Below are positions 8,038-14,692 of a stretch of DNA of 18,214 nucleotides, piece by piece. The translations under genes were made by a program, and so were the position numbers. The notes beneath the pieces are model-generated. The model made no database searches, was not told the origin of the DNA, and saw only the letters and a program-made list of their open reading frames with translations. Source of the stretch: Legionellaceae bacterium (GTDB lineage: Bacteria; Pseudomonadota; Gammaproteobacteria; Legionellales; Legionellaceae); contig JAUYSE010000001.1 of assembly GCA_030696465.1 (NCBI GenBank), positions 1-18,214 on the forward strand, in the 5' to 3' direction. The number at the start of each line of letters is the position of its first letter. Positions within the stretch are counted from its first letter, which is position 1.

Positions 8038-8705
8038 CAAAAATCTCGGGAACGAATGGGTCTGCCGCCTATTAGCTGGTGTATCGCTTGTCGAAGTACC
8101 TGTTTAGCACTCGCAAGCACTTGGGGATTAAGGCGTTCTCCTTGTGCAAACGCCAACAGATGCGCACCAGGAATCCCCTGATTTACTGCGCGAAAACCTT
8201 GTCCAGCACTAAATAGATACTGTTTATGCGGTTCAATTGCTAAGTTCCCGGCCTCCTCATATTCCCAAGAAAAGGTATAACCGCTTTTATCTAATAAAGT
8301 GCATTCAAAATCTCGCAATGCAGCTTCTATGACAGTCGGCGTCTGATCAAGTTTTTGGAGTGTTTCCACATACGCATCAAACAAAGCAGGCTCAGGGTCC
8401 TCCTCTGCAAGCGTATAGCGAAGAATTTCATTCAGATATAAACCAGCCCAGAGTGTACGACCTTCCAAAAAAAAATTCGGACCAGTATGCTCTACTTGTC
8501 GCAAATACTTAGAACGACTCGTACAGGTGTAATGCACCCAAAGCCCCTGAAATGATTGAGGAGCCGCATGTAAAGGTTTACGTTTGAGGCCCTTGGCAGT
8601 ACAAAAAATGCGACCAGCATGTTGTGTAAACAGTTCAAGCCGCGCACTAGTCTCGCCAGAGGGGTACTGATGTAATAAAAAGGCTTGCTCAGAGTGAAGC
8701 GTCAT
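8019..8705 (-). CDS. recO: DNA repair protein RecO
   Basis: A 228-residue protein. RecO works with RecR in the RecF pathway, loading RecA on SSB-coated single-stranded DNA and annealing strands. The N-terminal OB-fold region (about 1-75) has the family pattern: AFLLHQYPSGETS, then LELFTQHAGR, then AKGLKRK. The helical C-terminal domain includes the characteristic LRDFECTLLDKSGY (130-143) and ends LGGRPIRSRDF. No zinc-finger cysteine cluster is seen, as in E. coli RecO. The start overlaps the 3' end of era by 17 bp, indicating translational coupling, in the usual era-recO order. Odd feature: after the conserved SRDF the last residues (WYTLRP) and stop fall in the neighbouring repeat sequence, so the native C-terminus may have been replaced by repeat insertion. 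Confidence 0.9.
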   Translation of the reverse strand: MTLHSEQAFLLHQYPSGETSARLELFTQHAGRIFCTAKGLKRKPLHAAPQSFQGLWVHYTCTSRSKYLRQVEHTGPNFFLEGRTLWAGLYLNEILRYTLAEEDPEPALFDAYVETLQKLDQTPTVIEAALRDFECTLLDKSGYTFSWEYEEAGNLAIEPHKQYLFSAGQGFRAVNQGIPGAHLLAFAQGERLNPQVLASAKQVLRQAIHQLIGGRPIRSRDFWYTLRP

Positions 8706-9591
8706 AACCTAACTGCTTCAGCAAGGATAGATCATCTGCCCAACCAGCTTTTATTTTACACCAACACTGTAAAAATACCTTTTTTCCTAACAATATTTCC
8801 ATATCAACCCTCGCTTGTGTCGCGATATGTTTCAATTTTTGCCCCTGATCACCAATAATCATACGTTTATGATTTTCTTTATCTACCAAGATAAGGGCGT
8901 GAATACGAACGAGATTTTCTTCTTCTTCAAATTTCTCAATATGTACGCTTGTAGAATAAGGTAATTCTTGACCACATAATCTAAAAATTTTCTCCCGAAT
9001 TTGTTCCGCACATAAGAAACGTACGGGTTTATCTGTAATATAATCTTCCGGAAAAAGATGCGGGCCTTCTGGCAAATATGGCTTAAAGCTTGCATGCAGA
9101 ACATCCACTTGCCAGCCTTTTTGTGCAGAAATAGGCACAATCGCAGCAAAAGGATGTTTATGTTGTAGCATTTCAATCCAAGGTAATAATTTTGCTTTAT
9201 CCGCAACTTTATCCACTTTATTGATAATCAAAATACACGGCGTCTTGCTGTTTTGAATCGCTTGTAACACATACTCATCTTCTTCTTGCCAACGTAAAGC
9301 CTCTACCATAAAACCAATCACATCGACGTCAGAAATAGTACTCAATGCAGCTTTATTCATGAGATGATTTACTTTGCGCTTATAGTGTTGATGCACGCCA
9401 GGCGTATCTACATAAATATATTGAACATTTTCTTCGGTACGAATCCCAAGAATACGATGCCGAGTGGTTTGTGGCTTCCTGGAAGTAATGCTTATTTTTT
9501 GCTCAATAATATAGTTAAGAAGCGTCGACTTACCCACATTGGGCTGTCCTAAGAGTGCGATATATCCACAAAATTGTGTCATAATAACCAT
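8689..9591 (-). CDS. era: GTPase Era (16S rRNA / 30S subunit maturation)
   Basis: A 300-residue protein of standard Era length. Era is an essential GTPase binding the 3' end of 16S rRNA during 30S assembly. GTPase motifs are all present: G1 GQPNVGKS (15-22), the switch I region PQTTRHRI, G3 DTPG (62-65), G4 NKVD (124-127) and G5 SAQKG (155-159). The C-terminal KH domain has the GDQG loop (247-250), and GWADD near 283-287 is the family ending. Two close starts are possible, the ATG at 9591 or the one three codons later; neither has a clear Shine-Dalgarno. In most proteobacteria era follows rnc (RNase III); here the upstream neighbour is a divergent pilin gene, so era-recO is detached from rnc and must have a promoter in the 57-bp divergent gap. 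Confidence 0.95.
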   Translation of the reverse strand: MVIMTQFCGYIALLGQPNVGKSTLLNYIIEQKISITSRKPQTTRHRILGIRTEENVQYIYVDTPGVHQHYKRKVNHLMNKAALSTISDVDVIGFMVEALRWQEEDEYVLQAIQNSKTPCILIINKVDKVADKAKLLPWIEMLQHKHPFAAIVPISAQKGWQVDVLHASFKPYLPEGPHLFPEDYITDKPVRFLCAEQIREKIFRLCGQELPYSTSVHIEKFEEEENLVRIHALILVDKENHKRMIIGDQGQKLKHIATQARVDMEILLGKKVFLQCWCKIKAGWADDLSLLKQLGYDASL

Positions 9592-9648
9592 GCAATAGTA
9601 TATTTTGGGCCCATTCTAACAGACTGTACGAAAAATTACGAGGTTAAC

Positions 9649-10062
9649 ATGTTATCGCGAGGCTTCTCTTTACTCGAAATGGTCATCGTATTGCTTATTT
9701 TGGGCCTTTTATTTGGTATAAGTTACCCTATCTACACCGAGCAGATAACACGCACACGTCGCTTAGATGGTCAAATGGCTTTATTAAATTTTGCAAGCCA
9801 GATGGAGCGTCATTTTGCAGAAACACAGCGTTATGATGATAATACGGCTCTGAACATCTTAGGGAGCGAAATATCGCCAGGGAAGTGGTATACCTTAGCG
9901 ATTGACACAGAAAATACCGACTCTGCTCATTTTAGATTACTGGCTATACCTCGTCTTAGACAAGCCAGTGCTGATATATTATGTCAAACGCTCACCTTGA
10001 ATAGTGTTGGCGAAAAAGGGATTCAGGGAGGGACGGCTACGGCTGCTGAGTTATGTTGGTAG
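9649..10062 (+). CDS. pilE: Type IV pilin / pseudopilin, PilE-like
   Basis: A 137-residue prepilin with a short basic leader MLSRG cut by prepilin peptidase before F6 of FSLLEMVIVL; E10 is the conserved Glu at mature position +5, and residues 6-27 form the hydrophobic assembly helix. The globular domain ends with a C112/C136 pair closing a disulfide loop and the terminal CW seen in PilE/ComE-type minor pilins. It would be assembled in the inner membrane into a type IV pilus or pseudopilus, for attachment, motility or DNA uptake. The start at 9649 is chosen because GAGG lies 5 nt upstream and the leader then has the standard form; the frame is open to an ATG at 9574, inside era, which would give an unusually long leader. 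No other pilus genes are adjacent. Major versus minor pilin is not decided. Confidence 0.85.
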   Translation: MLSRGFSLLEMVIVLLILGLLFGISYPIYTEQITRTRRLDGQMALLNFASQMERHFAETQRYDDNTALNILGSEISPGKWYTLAIDTENTDSAHFRLLAIPRLRQASADILCQTLTLNSVGEKGIQGGTATAAELCW

Positions 10063-10118
10063 CGACCTTGCTCAGCATCTTGTTTACATTTTATAGTTCT
10101 TTTTGAGTATTTTCTATA

Positions 10119-10193
10119 CCCTCTCCCCATCCCTCTCCCGCGAATTATCTCGATGATTTTATTCGTTTTTCGTGCGAGGGGGTGGATTGGAGG
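10119..10193. repeat. Imperfect palindrome after the pilin gene
   Basis: A C-rich arm (10119-10142, containing ccctctccccatccctctcc) faces a G-rich arm (10171-10193, containing gagggggtggattggagg) with several mismatches around an AT-rich loop. It may act as a terminator for the pilin gene, but no T-run follows. It resembles common extragenic CT-rich palindromes. Confidence 0.4.
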
Positions 10194-10211
10194 AAACAAA
10201 TAGTCTTGTGG

Positions 10212-10307
10212 TCAATCCCGCAAAAACTGTCTTAGTTTTTCATCATAACTTGGATCTAACCGCTCCGCTTGCTCATACGTACGGCCCGTTTTAAAGGCTT
10301 CGCTTGC
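10212..10307 (-). pseudogene. Remnant of a TPR-like gene 3' end
   Basis: On the minus strand, 31 codons before a TGA read ASEAFKTGRTYEQAERLDP and then SYDEKLRQFLRD, which looks like a C-terminal TPR helix (the YEQAxxLDPSY pattern). An in-frame TAA lies immediately upstream (10308-10310), and no start codon is available. The neighbouring upstream sequence repeats part of it out of frame. I read it as a decayed gene tail or coding-like sequence carried by a repeat; the parent gene cannot be named. Confidence 0.35.
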
Positions 10308-10323
10308 TTACACGCGCGGCCCG
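10266..10323. repeat. 23-bp direct repeat, two copies 35 bp apart
   Basis: 10266-10288 and 10301-10323 agree at 19 of 23 positions (cgcttgct...acggcccg / cgcggcccg). Because 35 is not a multiple of three, the duplication shifts frame relative to the TPR-like remnant and may have contributed to its inactivation. Confidence 0.55.
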
Positions 10324-10360
10324 GATATATGGGATTTGTTGATAGGTACACGGAAGGTTG

Positions 10361-10478
10361 CGAAAGTAATGGAGGCGGGAAGCTCTTTAAAAAACGTCAA
10401 AAAACAGGATGTTTTTTGCGAGCGGCCAGGGATGGCGAACAGCGTTTTTTTAAAGAGTTTCTCGCCTTCATTACTTCT
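10361..10478. repeat. Long inverted repeat next to the gltX 3' end
   Basis: The arm 10361-10396 (containing gctctttaaaaaacg) pairs with 10443-10478 (containing cgtttttttaaagagtttct) over about 36 bp with some mismatches and a one-base bulge. The loop holds a second hairpin, aaaaaacaggatgtttttt, and a GC-rich gcgagcggccagggatggcg block. It lies 30 bp past the gltX stop, so it could end gltX transcription, but its form is that of a palindromic element. Confidence 0.65.
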
Positions 10479-10507
10479 ACCACCGAACTTCTACTACGGG
10501 AACTCCT

Positions 10508-11905
10508 TTATCGCCCCACGAACCCTGCCAATACTACAGAAAGACGCTGTAATACCCTTTCTTTACCAATCAAAGCCACGGTCTGATCCAGTGAGGGGGA
10601 ATTACCAGTCCCCGTAATCGCAGTGCGTAAAGGCATCCCAATTTTACCCATGCCAATGCTCAACTCTTGCGCGACCTCTTGCAAAATTTGATGGATATTC
10701 ACTGCCGTCCAATCTACCAACTGGGTAAACTTGTCATACAACAGCTGTAAAACAGGCGCACTATCCATCGTTAAAAATTTCTCGACCGCAGCGGCATCAT
10801 AAAATAACTCGCCCTCAAAAAAATATCGGCTTTTTTCTGCCATCTCCGACAAGGTTTTACAACGATCTAATTGTAGTGCCACAATAGACTGCAGCACCAA
10901 ATCGGATTCAACAGGAATAGCCAAGTCTAAACAACACTCTTTGAAAAGTGGCGTTAGACGTTCTAGTGGTGTTTGTTTCATGTAATGTTGATTCAACCAA
11001 TCCAGTTTTGCATAATCAAAACAAGCCGCACCACGACTCACTTGCGCAATATCAAAATCTTGAATCATTTCTGCCATCGAAAAAATTTCTTGATCACCAT
11101 GTGACCAGCCCAAGCGCACCATATAATTTAATAAGGCTTCCGGTAAATACCCTGCTTTTTTAAAATCCAGAACATTGACTGCACCATGCCGCTTAGAAAG
11201 TTTTTTTCCATCTTCCCCTAAAATCATCGGTAAATGCGCAAATATTGGGAGTGATGCACCTAAAGCTTGAAATAAATGTATCTGCCGAGGCGTATTATTA
11301 ATATGATCTTCTCCACGGATAACGTGTGAAACATTCATATCAACATCATCCACCACTACGGCAAAATTGTACGTCGGTAAGCCGTCTGAACGGACCATCA
11401 CCACATCATCTAACTCTGTATTCGCCACCGTAATGACGCCATACACTGCATCCACAAAAGAAATTTCACCAAATTCTGGAGTTCTAAAGCGAATGACGTG
11501 TGGTTCTGTACTTTTCGATAAATGTTTATCTCGACAATGCCCATCGTAACGAGGTTTTTGTTTTTCTTCTAATTGCCGCGCGCGTAAAGATTCCAAACGT
11601 TCTTTGCTGCAATTACAACGATAAGCCAGTCCTTTTTCTAAAAACTGATCAACTACCGCATTATAGCGATCTAAACGCTGTGTCTGATATATTGGACCTT
11701 CTTCCCAGTTTAATCCTAACCATTCCATACCTTGTAAAATAGCATCGACAGAAGCCTGTGTTGAGCGCTCCCGATCGGTATCTTCAATCCGTAAAATAAA
11801 ATGTCCCTCATGATGGCGAGCAAACAACCATGAAAATAAGGCAGTGCGTACACTACCCACATGCAAAGCACCGGTTGGGCTAGGGGCAAAACGCGTTTTT
11901 ATCAC
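10508..11905 (-). CDS. gltX: Glutamyl-tRNA synthetase
   Basis: A class I aminoacyl-tRNA synthetase charging tRNA-Glu in the cytoplasm, 465 residues from the chosen start, the usual length. The HIGH-type motif is HVGS (15-18) within RFAPSPTGALHVGS; the KMSKS-type loop is KLSKR (235-239). Cysteines C97, C99 and C124 in the expected positions suggest the zinc-binding insertion of E. coli-type enzymes. The frame is open to an ATG at 11941, but the GTG at 11905 is better: GGAG lies 7 nt upstream of it (11913-11916 on the plus strand), and it places MIKTRFAPSPTG at the start exactly as in homologues; the extra 12 residues have no family match. It is divergent from the sensor kinase, whose promoter lies in the shared leader. 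The 3' end is followed by a palindromic repeat. Confidence 0.95.
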   Translation of the reverse strand: MIKTRFAPSPTGALHVGSVRTALFSWLFARHHEGHFILRIEDTDRERSTQASVDAILQGMEWLGLNWEEGPIYQTQRLDRYNAVVDQFLEKGLAYRCNCSKERLESLRARQLEEKQKPRYDGHCRDKHLSKSTEPHVIRFRTPEFGEISFVDAVYGVITVANTELDDVVMVRSDGLPTYNFAVVVDDVDMNVSHVIRGEDHINNTPRQIHLFQALGASLPIFAHLPMILGEDGKKLSKRHGAVNVLDFKKAGYLPEALLNYMVRLGWSHGDQEIFSMAEMIQDFDIAQVSRGAACFDYAKLDWLNQHYMKQTPLERLTPLFKECCLDLAIPVESDLVLQSIVALQLDRCKTLSEMAEKSRYFFEGELFYDAAAVEKFLTMDSAPVLQLLYDKFTQLVDWTAVNIHQILQEVAQELSIGMGKIGMPLRTAITGTGNSPSLDQTVALIGKERVLQRLSVVLAGFVGR

Positions 11906-11934
11906 ATCAACACTCCATTCAATCAATTTGCGGG

Positions 11935-11963
11935 ATGACAATTGTAATCCCGCACAGTATAAT
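11935..11963 (+). promoter_or_regulatory. Sigma70-type promoter for the hybrid sensor kinase
   Basis: ATGACA (11935-11940, 5/6 to -35) and a perfect TATAAT (11958-11963) have a 17-nt spacer, 75 bp before the kinase start. It overlaps the leader region of the divergent gltX, so the two transcription units may influence each other. Confidence 0.65.
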
Positions 11964-12038
11964 CTCGACCACGCCGATACTGCGCGCGTTCACAAGCAGT
12001 ATAGAGTATACTACAGCTTCCACGATTTAAGGAATTGT

Positions 12039-14519
12039 ATGCGCCCATTACGAATTAAGCATCATCTTCTTTTATGGAGTGTTGCTCCGATTGTTCTATT
12101 CAGTACATTTCTCTGTGTTTGGTATAACATTATTTCCTACCAACATGATGTATCTGACCTTAAAGCTTTGTCCTCATTGACACAAAAAAATATTATCTCT
12201 AGACCACAACTGCATAAGCTATCTAAAGAATCTCAACAATTACTGGGATCTTTTTCAACACTGCATCATAGTCAAGCGCTAGAGATTATCTGTTACCGAC
12301 GTATCTTATTTTCGATCGTACTCATTAGTTTTTCTTTACTCACCGGATTAATTACGTATTTTTTACTCACGCGTAAATTATATGTTCCGCTACTTCGTTT
12401 ATCGCGCAGTATGCGCCTTATTATGCGCAACGTGCTCGATACCCCTATCGTAGCACAGAGCGTCGGCGAACTCGGTCTGATTGAACAAGGCTGCATACAT
12501 CTACAAAAACAATATGCACTGCTCGTCGATGACGCGCAGCATCAAGTAGAAGTCGCCACACAAGACTTACAACTTACCTTAGAGTCTCTCGAAGAAAAAA
12601 ACATACAACTTGAATTGGACAAGAAAAAAATCGAAGAAAAAGCACGTTTAAAATCTGAATTTATTGCCAATATGAGTCATGAAATTCGTACCCCCATGAA
12701 TGCCGTGATGGGTTTTACCAATATCCTATTAGAAAGCAAACTCGACCCTCTACAACGAGATTACGTCAAAACTATTCAGTCATCTTCCCAAGATTTATTA
12801 CGCATTATCAATGAAGTATTAGATTACTCGAAAATTGAAGCAGGTAAATTACTGCTGGATCACATTCCCTTTGATATTCGTAACAACATTGATGAAATCA
12901 CCGCCTTAGCGGCCCCTAGTGCGCATCAAAAAGGCTTAGATCTCATTGCGTCGACAGATCTTGCGGTCCCTACCATGATGCTGGGCGACCCTTTGCGTAT
13001 TAAACAGATTCTCAATAATCTCGTCAACAATGCGATTAAATTTACCTCTGAAGGGATCGTACTGATTAGCACCAGTATTGAGCAAGAAACCGAGCGACAT
13101 TATCTGTTAAAAATCATGGTACAAGATACCGGCATTGGCCTCACCGAAGAAGAACAATCTATCTTATTTACCGCCTTCCAACAGGCAGATACCAGCATCA
13201 CCCGCCGTTTCGGTGGCTCAGGACTCGGGCTCACTATCTGTAAAAAACTCGCCGAAGCGATGGATGGCTCTATCCAAGTCACCAGTCGCCGTAATGAAGG
13301 CACTATTTTTTCAGTACAACTTACGCTACAGAAAATGGCAATGTACGAACTCGAAAAACATCGACATCATGATAAATTCAATGGCATACAAGTACTCTAT
13401 TTTGAATCTAACCCGCTCTATCGTGACGCATTATCGAATGGTTTAGGGTATTGGGGCATCAACTGCACGCCGATGGAAACCTTACAAGAATTAGAAGAAG
13501 CCATTTTAAAACGCTCACATGAATATGCAATGGCATTTGTCGGTTTAGAAGCCAATCATCATCAACAAATTCCACAAATTTTACGTAAAGCCCCTATCCC
13601 TATTATCTTCATCGCAAAACATGTTATTCAAGAACCTGAAGCCTTAGGGGGGCAAGGCTTTATGAACAAACCGGTCAGCATACAAAAGTTGTATGATACC
13701 GTGCAATTCTTTTTGGATAAAACGCGGCAAACTGCCCCGGCATACCAAGAATTACAAGCGCTACGGAAACAAGTCGCAGATCAAAAACTCCGAATTTTAA
13801 TCGCCGAAGATAACACCGTAAGCCGTATGTTATTGGTTTCTTTTTTAACGCCTCATACGCAAGTACAAGCCGCACAAGACGGTAAAGAAGTCATTGAACT
13901 CGCCAAAAGCAACGCCTTTGATGTCATTATTTTAGACTTACAAATGCCGGAGTATCATGGTATTGCTGCCGCCAGTCGTATTCGACAACCCAATAGCTTA
14001 AATCAACACACGCCGATTTTCTTAATCTCTGCAAATAGCTCCGATATTCGCCGCGAAGATTTAACCGAATATGGTATTACACAATGCTTACAAAAACCTA
14101 TTGATGAAAAACTCTTATTGAAAACTATTCTGGATATTTATCAAAAACAATCTCTGATTCATTGGGATTTATGTGTAGAAAAAGCCTCAGGAAAACCAGA
14201 GCTTGCAAAAGAACTACTCGGATATCTTATCAGCGACCTACAAGAACAAAAGCAGCAATTAAAGATCCTGCTGGAAGAAGAAGATTTCTTCTCTATAGAA
14301 ACGATTGCGCACACGATTCGTGGCGCCTGTGCTTTTATAGGGATTCCCAGCATACAAACTTTGGCGACGCATTTAGAAGAGGCTTGCCAAGCCATTGACC
14401 CTTCTGCGAATCGCGCGCAACTCACACAGGCATTGTTGCAGCATATTGAGTTACTGATTCAAGATTATTATTCACATCCTGAGTTGGGGAATGTCGAGAT
14501 GGTTGAGGCGATCGTTTAG
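12039..14519 (+). CDS. Hybrid histidine kinase, BarA/GacS/LetS type
   Basis: 826 residues in the tripartite BarA/GacS order. TM1 10-31, a short periplasmic loop of about 57 residues, TM2 89-110, HAMP to about 163 and a coiled coil to about 205. HisKA has SHEIRTP with phospho-acceptor H214; the ATPase domain has an N-box around N331, DTGIG at 363-367 and GGSGLGL at 392-398. A degenerate receiver spans about 450-555: FESN replaces the acidic pair and the acceptor position appears to be G502, although K544 is kept. The true receiver has E590/D591, acceptor D633 and K686. An HPt domain has H758 in AHTIRGA. In Legionella the LetS-LetA relay acts through small RNAs and CsrA to switch on transmission traits; equivalence here is inferred from architecture. 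The start at 12039 follows AAGGA by 5 nt; the frame stays open to 11844, inside gltX, but without support. A paralogous hybrid kinase is the alternative. Confidence 0.9.
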   Translation: MRPLRIKHHLLLWSVAPIVLFSTFLCVWYNIISYQHDVSDLKALSSLTQKNIISRPQLHKLSKESQQLLGSFSTLHHSQALEIICYRRILFSIVLISFSLLTGLITYFLLTRKLYVPLLRLSRSMRLIMRNVLDTPIVAQSVGELGLIEQGCIHLQKQYALLVDDAQHQVEVATQDLQLTLESLEEKNIQLELDKKKIEEKARLKSEFIANMSHEIRTPMNAVMGFTNILLESKLDPLQRDYVKTIQSSSQDLLRIINEVLDYSKIEAGKLLLDHIPFDIRNNIDEITALAAPSAHQKGLDLIASTDLAVPTMMLGDPLRIKQILNNLVNNAIKFTSEGIVLISTSIEQETERHYLLKIMVQDTGIGLTEEEQSILFTAFQQADTSITRRFGGSGLGLTICKKLAEAMDGSIQVTSRRNEGTIFSVQLTLQKMAMYELEKHRHHDKFNGIQVLYFESNPLYRDALSNGLGYWGINCTPMETLQELEEAILKRSHEYAMAFVGLEANHHQQIPQILRKAPIPIIFIAKHVIQEPEALGGQGFMNKPVSIQKLYDTVQFFLDKTRQTAPAYQELQALRKQVADQKLRILIAEDNTVSRMLLVSFLTPHTQVQAAQDGKEVIELAKSNAFDVIILDLQMPEYHGIAAASRIRQPNSLNQHTPIFLISANSSDIRREDLTEYGITQCLQKPIDEKLLLKTILDIYQKQSLIHWDLCVEKASGKPELAKELLGYLISDLQEQKQQLKILLEEEDFFSIETIAHTIRGACAFIGIPSIQTLATHLEEACQAIDPSANRAQLTQALLQHIELLIQDYYSHPELGNVEMVEAIV

Positions 14520-14531
14520 AACGTTGCTGGA

Positions 14532-14552
14532 TTCCGCGCATAAAGCGCGGAA
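14532..14552. terminator. GC-rich hairpin after the sensor kinase, possible terminator
   Basis: ttccgcgc (14532-14539) and gcgcggaa (14545-14552) form a perfect 8-bp stem with a 5-nt loop, 12 bp after the kinase stop. There is no T-run, so intrinsic termination is doubtful; it may belong to the dispersed repeat just downstream. Confidence 0.4.
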
Positions 14553-14566
14553 AGTAGGCGTTCTAC

Positions 14567-14605
14567 CAGCTATTCCCGCCAACCCTCGAAACACTGCCAA
14601 ACAAG
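14567..14605. repeat. Dispersed repeat, copy 1 (copy 2 at 17615-17653)
   Basis: The 39 bp beginning cagctattcccgccaaccct match those beginning cagccattcccgcccaaccc at 17615, with most mismatches in the middle and a shared tgccaa.caag end. One copy lies after the kinase, the other upstream of asd; both are intergenic and flank the asd-ankyrin operon in the same orientation. Confidence 0.55.
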
Positions 14606-14692
14606 ACATCAACTACGTCTCTGAGATTATTTAACTCACCTTACGCACCCACAGATGTCATCCCGATAAAATATTAAATTCGGCAATTGAAT

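Noticed and set aside
9574..9648. Longer pilin frame beginning inside era
   Set aside because: It would give a 30-residue leader; GAGG and the standard MLSRG prepilin leader support the start at 9649.
10269..10617. Plus-strand frames of 93-105 codons between the pilin gene and gltX
   Set aside because: They run through inverted repeats and the antisense of the gltX 3' end, with no start signals.
11844..12038. N-terminal extension of the sensor kinase overlapping gltX
   Set aside because: No ribosome binding site, and it precedes the mapped-looking promoter at 11935-11963; the ATG at 12039 has AAGGA and leads directly into TM1.
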